Of a DNA stretch of 64,000 nucleotides, positions 60,207 through 64,000 are shown in pieces (within the stretch, counting starts at the first letter, position 1; the number at the start of each line of letters is the position of its first letter). The stretch covers positions 372,001 to 436,000 of the forward strand of contig NZ_CAAHFB010000001.1 in the NCBI RefSeq assembly GCF_900880625.1. The letters run 5' to 3'. Made by a program: the position numbers and the translations under genes. The notes under the pieces are model-generated. The model searched no databases and was not told the origin of the DNA. It worked only from the letters and a program-made list of their open reading frames with translations. Origin of the DNA: Halorhabdus rudnickae. GTDB lineage: Archaea > Halobacteriota > Halobacteria > Halobacteriales > Haloarculaceae.

Positions 60207-61331
60207 CTACCGCTCCTCGACCGGTGTCCACTCCCGATCGTGTTCACCGACGAACGCGCTTCGCGGGCGGATCAGGCGGTTGTCCTCGAGCTGTTCGAGG
60301 CAGTGAGCACTCCAGCCGGCGACCCGCGAGATGGCGAACGTCGGCGTGAACAGCTCCGGCGGGATCCCAACACCGGAGAGCAACACGGCAGTGTAGAACT
60401 CGACGTTCGTCTCGAGATCGAGGTCAGGTCGGTGCTCGGCCAGGAGCTCGGTTGCGATGTCTTCGATCTCTTTTGCCGCCGCGAAGAAATCGTCTTCTCC
60501 CTCGTAAAACGCGGCCGCGGCGTCCTCGAGGACCGCGGCGCGGGGGTCGCGCGCGCCGTAGACCCGGTGACCAAAGCCCATCAGCCGCTCGCCCGCCGCC
60601 AGACGCGCTTCGAGATCGGCACGCGGGTCTGGGGCGGCCTCGAGGTCTTCGAGCATCTCCAGCACCAGATCGGGCGCGCCGCCGTGGAGGTCGCCCCGCA
60701 GCGCGCCGATCGCGCCGGTGATCGCCGAGACGAGTTCCGACTCCGTCGAGACGATCGTTCGCGCGGTGAACGTCGAGGCGTTGAGCCCGTGATCGACAAC
60801 CGCGGTAAGGTACGTCTCCAATCCCTCGACCTGGGCGTCGGTCGGTTCCTCACCGGTCAGCATGTAGAGGTAGTTCGCAGCGTGCCCGAGATCGAGGCGC
60901 GGTTCGAGCGGTTCCTCGCCCGACAGCACCCGCCAGTATGTCGCCGTGATCGTCGGCAACCGGGCGATCAATCGCAAGGCGTCAGCCTCGGGATCGTTGG
61001 GCTCGACAGCCGTCGCCGTCGCCGCCCCCATTCGCAGGGCAGCCATCGGCCCTGCACCGCGCTGGGCGGCCGCCACGACAGCGTCCTTACATGGCTCCGG
61101 CAGCGTCCGGTAAGAGCAGAGTCGATCCTCGAGCGATTCCAGTTCTTCGGCGTCTGGCAACCGATCGTACAGCAAGAGGTGGACCGTTTCGGGGTAGGTC
61201 GCGTTCGCCGCGAGTTTCCCGACGGGATAGCCCGCGATCCACAGTTGTCCCGCCTCGCCGTCGATATCGCTCAGCCGCGTCTCCGTCACCGTCACGTCCG
61301 CCAGCCCCTCGTAAACCTCGTCGTCAGTCAT
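60207..61331 (-). CDS. gltA: Citrate synthase
   Basis: A 374-residue protein. GFGHRVYGARDPRA contains the catalytic His and CoA-contact residues; GALRGDLHGGAPDLVLEMLE supplies another active His; TPTFAISRVAGWSAHCLEQL and RPRSAFVG near the end also match. It condenses acetyl-CoA and oxaloacetate in the TCA cycle. Length fits the small archaeal citrate synthases; a 2-methylcitrate synthase is the main alternative. It is separate from the PTS genes by about 100 bp. Confidence 0.95.
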   Translation of the reverse strand: MTDDEVYEGLADVTVTETRLSDIDGEAGQLWIAGYPVGKLAANATYPETVHLLLYDRLPDAEELESLEDRLCSYRTLPEPCKDAVVAAAQRGAGPMAALRMGAATATAVEPNDPEADALRLIARLPTITATYWRVLSGEEPLEPRLDLGHAANYLYMLTGEEPTDAQVEGLETYLTAVVDHGLNASTFTARTIVSTESELVSAITGAIGALRGDLHGGAPDLVLEMLEDLEAAPDPRADLEARLAAGERLMGFGHRVYGARDPRAAVLEDAAAAFYEGEDDFFAAAKEIEDIATELLAEHRPDLDLETNVEFYTAVLLSGVGIPPELFTPTFAISRVAGWSAHCLEQLEDNRLIRPRSAFVGEHDREWTPVEER

Positions 61332-61428
61332 CGAGACGTGCTATTGGCTCGGGGGGTAAAACTGTAGGCGACTCGGAAGCGACCTCTCGGGGTCGGGGAA
61401 GTTCTCACCCGCTTTCGAGCCGAGACGA

Positions 61429-61938
61429 TCAGGGTTCGGCCGCGCCCCTGAACAGAGACTTGAGCTTGGCCACGATCCCGCCGCTGTTTTCCTTTTCGTC
61501 CTCGCTACCTTCGGCTCCGGCGGTCGTGGTTGTCTCATCCGTCTCACCGACTTCGTCGCCCGCTGGTGGTTCGTGTTCGACCGCCGACTCCTCGTCGGCC
61601 GTCTCGGTCGTCCCGGACGCCGTTTCCGCCCCGCCGCCCCCTTTCTCGACGGCTTGCCGGATCAGTCCTTCTGCGTCGTTGATACCGTCTTTGACGGGCG
61701 ATTTGACGAGTGGTTTGCCCTCGAAACGGTCCCGGCTGACGGCGGTGTCGGCCGCGATGATGACGGCGTCGGCGTCGGCGACGTCATCGTCGGTCAGTTC
61801 GTTCTCGGCACCCATCGCGCCCTGGATTTCGACTTTGATCTCGTGACCGAGTTCCTCGGCGGCCTGTTCGAGGCCCTCGGCGGCCATCTGGCTGTGTGCG
61901 ATACCTGTCGGACATGACGTGACTGCGACGAGTTTCAT
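61429..61938 (-). CDS. ptfB: PTS fructose-type EIIB component
   Basis: A 169-residue protein. The EIIB domain (1-100) starts LVAVTSCPTGIAHSQMAAEG with the phospho-accepting Cys9 and ends near GLIRQAVEKG. An acidic, Ser/Thr-rich linker follows (EESAVEHEPPAGDEVGETDE) and a short amphipathic C-terminus (VAKLKSLFRG). EIIB passes phosphate from EIIA to the incoming sugar at EIIC. Its start overlaps the ptsI stop by 4 bp. Confidence 0.92.
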   Translation of the reverse strand: MKLVAVTSCPTGIAHSQMAAEGLEQAAEELGHEIKVEIQGAMGAENELTDDDVADADAVIIAADTAVSRDRFEGKPLVKSPVKDGINDAEGLIRQAVEKGGGGAETASGTTETADEESAVEHEPPAGDEVGETDETTTTAGAEGSEDEKENSGGIVAKLKSLFRGAAEP

Positions 61939-63629
61939 TGTGTATCACTCAGTATCTCGATCACTTCTGCCTTCGTGGTTGCGGAGAGCGCCCGCTGTGC
62001 CACCTGGCGTGCCGCCTCGTCGTCAGTCGCCTCGACGTTCGCCTTCACGTCGGGGATCGTGACGGCGCTCATGCTCAGCTCGTCGAGCCCGAGCCCGACA
62101 AGCAGCTCCGTCACGTCGGGATTGCCAGCCATCTCGCCGCACATCCCGATCCAGGCGTCGCTCGCGTGGGCGGCCTCGACGCTGCGATCGATCGCCCGAA
62201 GGACGGCCGGGTGGCGTGGATCGTGGAGGTGGGCCACTTCGTCGTTCTCGCGGGAAGCGGCCATGACGTACTGCGTGAGGTCGTTGGTGCCGATCGAGAA
62301 GAAATCCAATCTTTCGGCCATCTCCGGCCCCAGCAACACCGCTGCGGGCGTCTCGATCATCACGCCCAGTTCCGGGCGTCCGTGGGTGACGCCTTCGTCG
62401 TCGAGGACATCGCCAACTTCTTCGACGACCGCCAGCGCTGACTCGATCTCCTCGACGGTCGCGACCAGCGGGAACATGACGCTGAGCGTCCCCTCGCCCG
62501 CAGCTTCAGCACGCAACAACGCCCGAAGCTGCGTCCGAAAGAGCTCATCGTCGAAAGACAACGACCGGCGAATCCCCCGGACGCCAAGGAACGGATTGTC
62601 TTCCTCCGGTTGTTCGAGATACGGTATCGGTTTGTCGCCGCCGACATCGAGCGTCCTGACGACGACCCGACCATCGGGGAACGCATCGAGGGCCTCGACG
62701 TAGGTTTCGAACTGTTCGTCCTCGTCAGGTGGAGACTCCCGGTCGAGGAAGAGGAACTCAGAGCGGAACAGGCCGATCCCGTCGGCCCCCTGGGCTGTCG
62801 CGCCATCCAGTTCCGAAAGCGTCCCGAGATTGGCGGCGACTTCGATCCCCGTCCCGTCCTCGGTCGCCACTGGTTCGGTCCGGATCTCTACGTCCCGGCC
62901 GCCGCTGGCGCGCTCGCGGGTCGATTCGTCGGGATCGAGGACAACGATCCCTTCGGTCCCGTCGACGACGACTTCGGCCCCGGCGTCGATCTCGAACAGC
63001 GGATCGCCGATCCCGACTATTGCCGGGATGCCGATCGATCGGGCGAAGATCGCCGCGTGGGAGGTCCGTCCGCCCTTCGCCATGGCGAAACCGGCGACCC
63101 GATCGGGATCGAGTTTCGCCGTGTCGCTGGGCGTGAGCATTTCCGCGAGGACGACTGTGTCCTCCGGCACGGCGGCGAGATCGACAGTCTCGGCGTCCGA
63201 GAGGAGGCGAAGTAACCGGTCACGGATGTCTCGGAGGTCGTCGGTCCGCTCGGCCATTTTCCCGCCTGCCGCGGCGAGTGTCTCGATCGCGTCACCGAAC
63301 CCTTTCTCGACGGCGTGTTCAGCCGGCAACCCGTCGTCGATCGCGTCCTCAACGCTTCCCACGATCTGGGGGTCCTCGAGGAACTGGACGTGCGCGTCGA
63401 GTATCTCCGCCTCGGACTCCCCAACGGTCTCGGCGGCGCGGTCGCGCTCGGCCTGGAGTTGATCGTGGGCCTCCGCGCGGGCGTCCTCGAAGCGATCGCG
63501 CTCCCCACCGGCGTCGACCATGGCAGGGTCCGGAGGCTCGGGCAACTCGATTGACTGGTCGTACCACTGAACCGTTCCGATACCCGAGAGGGGGGTGACG
63601 CCAGTGCCCTCGAACCTGCGTTCACTCAT
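61935..63629 (-). CDS. ptsI: PTS enzyme I (phosphoenolpyruvate-protein phosphotransferase)
   Basis: A 564-residue protein from ATG at 63629. The phospho-His is in MAKGGRTSHAAIFARSIGIP near 190; the PEP site follows with GADGIGLFRSEFLFLDR, DVGGDKPIPYL, VRGIRRSL and FFSIGTNDLTQYVMAASREN and CGEMAGNP. It takes phosphate from PEP and gives it to HPr. It overlaps ptsH by 8 bp. The start was chosen against a longer frame that would run into ptsH. Confidence 0.96.
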   Translation of the reverse strand: MSERRFEGTGVTPLSGIGTVQWYDQSIELPEPPDPAMVDAGGERDRFEDARAEAHDQLQAERDRAAETVGESEAEILDAHVQFLEDPQIVGSVEDAIDDGLPAEHAVEKGFGDAIETLAAAGGKMAERTDDLRDIRDRLLRLLSDAETVDLAAVPEDTVVLAEMLTPSDTAKLDPDRVAGFAMAKGGRTSHAAIFARSIGIPAIVGIGDPLFEIDAGAEVVVDGTEGIVVLDPDESTRERASGGRDVEIRTEPVATEDGTGIEVAANLGTLSELDGATAQGADGIGLFRSEFLFLDRESPPDEDEQFETYVEALDAFPDGRVVVRTLDVGGDKPIPYLEQPEEDNPFLGVRGIRRSLSFDDELFRTQLRALLRAEAAGEGTLSVMFPLVATVEEIESALAVVEEVGDVLDDEGVTHGRPELGVMIETPAAVLLGPEMAERLDFFSIGTNDLTQYVMAASRENDEVAHLHDPRHPAVLRAIDRSVEAAHASDAWIGMCGEMAGNPDVTELLVGLGLDELSMSAVTIPDVKANVEATDDEAARQVAQRALSATTKAEVIEILSDTQ

Positions 63630-63897
63630 CGTCGAACTCGTCCTCCGGAGTCGAAAGTACGTCTTCCAGTGCGTCCAGAGCCGCCGCTGCGTCCTCGCCG
63701 TTGGCGTAGAGGACGAGATTGTCGCCACCTTTCGCGCCTATGCTCGTCACGCCGAGCATACTCCGAGCGTCGACCGGGTCTTCGTCGGGTGGGCCGATCT
63801 GGAGATCGCACTCGTACTCGTTGGCGGTCTCGACGAATACCGCGGCTGGACGCGCGTGCAACCCTTCCTCCGGGACGACTGTGACAGTTCGTTCCAT
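63622..63897 (-). CDS. ptsH: Phosphocarrier protein HPr
   Basis: A 91-residue HPr. The active site GLHARPAAVFVETANEYECD has His15 and Arg17; SMLGVTSIGAKGGDNLVLYA is the regulatory serine region (Ser46) present as SMLG. HPr carries phosphate from enzyme I to EIIA. It starts 29 bp from the presumed EIIA stop. Confidence 0.94.
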   Translation of the reverse strand: MERTVTVVPEEGLHARPAAVFVETANEYECDLQIGPPDEDPVDARSMLGVTSIGAKGGDNLVLYANGEDAAAALDALEDVLSTPEDEFDDE

Positions 63898-63926
63898 TGT
63901 TTGTTGTATGTTATTGTGTATCTTAC

Positions 63927-64000
63927 TTAAGTTAGTGTGTCGACAATGATGTCTTTGACAGCTGCCCTGGAGTCGGCAGTACGGAGATCCTCGCGGACCG
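63927..64000 (-). CDS. ptfA: PTS EIIA, 3' end only
   Basis: The last 24 codons of a minus-strand gene read VREDLRTADSRAAVKDIIVD followed by TLT and TAA at 63927. Gene order ptfB-ptsI-ptsH1-ptfA is the haloarchaeal fructose PTS order, and the end sequence fits the C-terminal helix of EIIA. The rest lies beyond the window. Confidence 0.6.
   Translation of the reverse strand, partial: VREDLRTADSRAAVKDIIVDTLT

Noticed and set aside
1-64000. CRISPR array or cas genes
   Set aside because: No regularly spaced repeats or Cas-like proteins were seen; repeats here are att cores, gene duplicates or low-complexity coding.

Overview
The window comes from a haloarchaeon. Proteins are strongly acidic and GC-rich codons dominate. 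Archaeal markers include RNase P component 4, a YhbY-type protein, TrmB regulators, bacterio-opsin-activator-type HTH proteins, halocyanin, HalOD1 and an archaeal SRP RNA. A fructose-type PTS (EIIB, EI, HPr, start of EIIA) at the right end points to a sugar-using genus of the Haloarculaceae/Haloferacaceae kind. A Halorhabdus-like organism is my guess, not a demonstration.

Layout. 1-6.1 kb is core chromosome: 3' end of gatA, a GT4 glycosyltransferase, rnp4-yhbY-mscS, a broken Nudix gene, SRP RNA, small conserved genes and tRNA-Arg(TCG). 6.19-25.02 kb (possibly to 26.66 kb) is an integrated element in the 3' end of that tRNA. Its core sequence ccctcagcgcccgt recurs next to a tyrosine recombinase at 24.9 kb and again at 26.65 kb, and a 22/24 copy reaching back into the T-arm lies at 25.12 kb. 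The element carries an ADP-ribosylglycohydrolase, a DUF457 membrane hydrolase, several nucleases, HTH and ribbon-helix-helix toxin-antitoxin-like pairs, CoiA-like genes, small zinc ribbons, a MITE-like insertion and many genes broken by a single lesion.

The most interesting locus is a three-gene overlapping operon at 19.09-16.22 kb (minus strand). It encodes a glycine-rich, very acidic protein starting Met-Gly6 and ending in two HIRAN-like repeats; a fusion of a PfkB-type sugar/nucleoside kinase with a nucleoside 2-deoxyribosyltransferase; and a QueC-family PP-loop enzyme with its zinc site intact. It has its own TATA-like promoter and a terminal hairpin, and is bracketed by an intact and a decayed copy of the same CoiA-like gene. 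QueC relatives act in the Qat and type IV CBASS antiviral systems, so a protein-nucleobase conjugation defence system is a reasonable hypothesis. No CD-NTase or Qat ATPase is present, so it is not either of those as known.

27-48 kb returns to chromosome with accessory debris: a LOV-containing histidine kinase, VapBC remains, two divergent TrmB regulators around a 10-bp perfect inverted repeat, an M24 peptidase, a lipoprotein, a primase/ABC-permease chimera, a second large sensor kinase, aroA, an inositol-phosphatase-family enzyme and a PiT phosphate transporter. 48-56.7 kb holds universal stress proteins and a copper/respiration block: CopA-like P-type ATPase and SafE-like protein on one strand, halocyanin-domain protein and ba3-type oxidase subunits II and I on the other. 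56.7-64 kb has a HisG-like protein, a coiled-coil protein, an UlaG-like MBL hydrolase, a YlbF protein, citrate synthase and the PTS operon.
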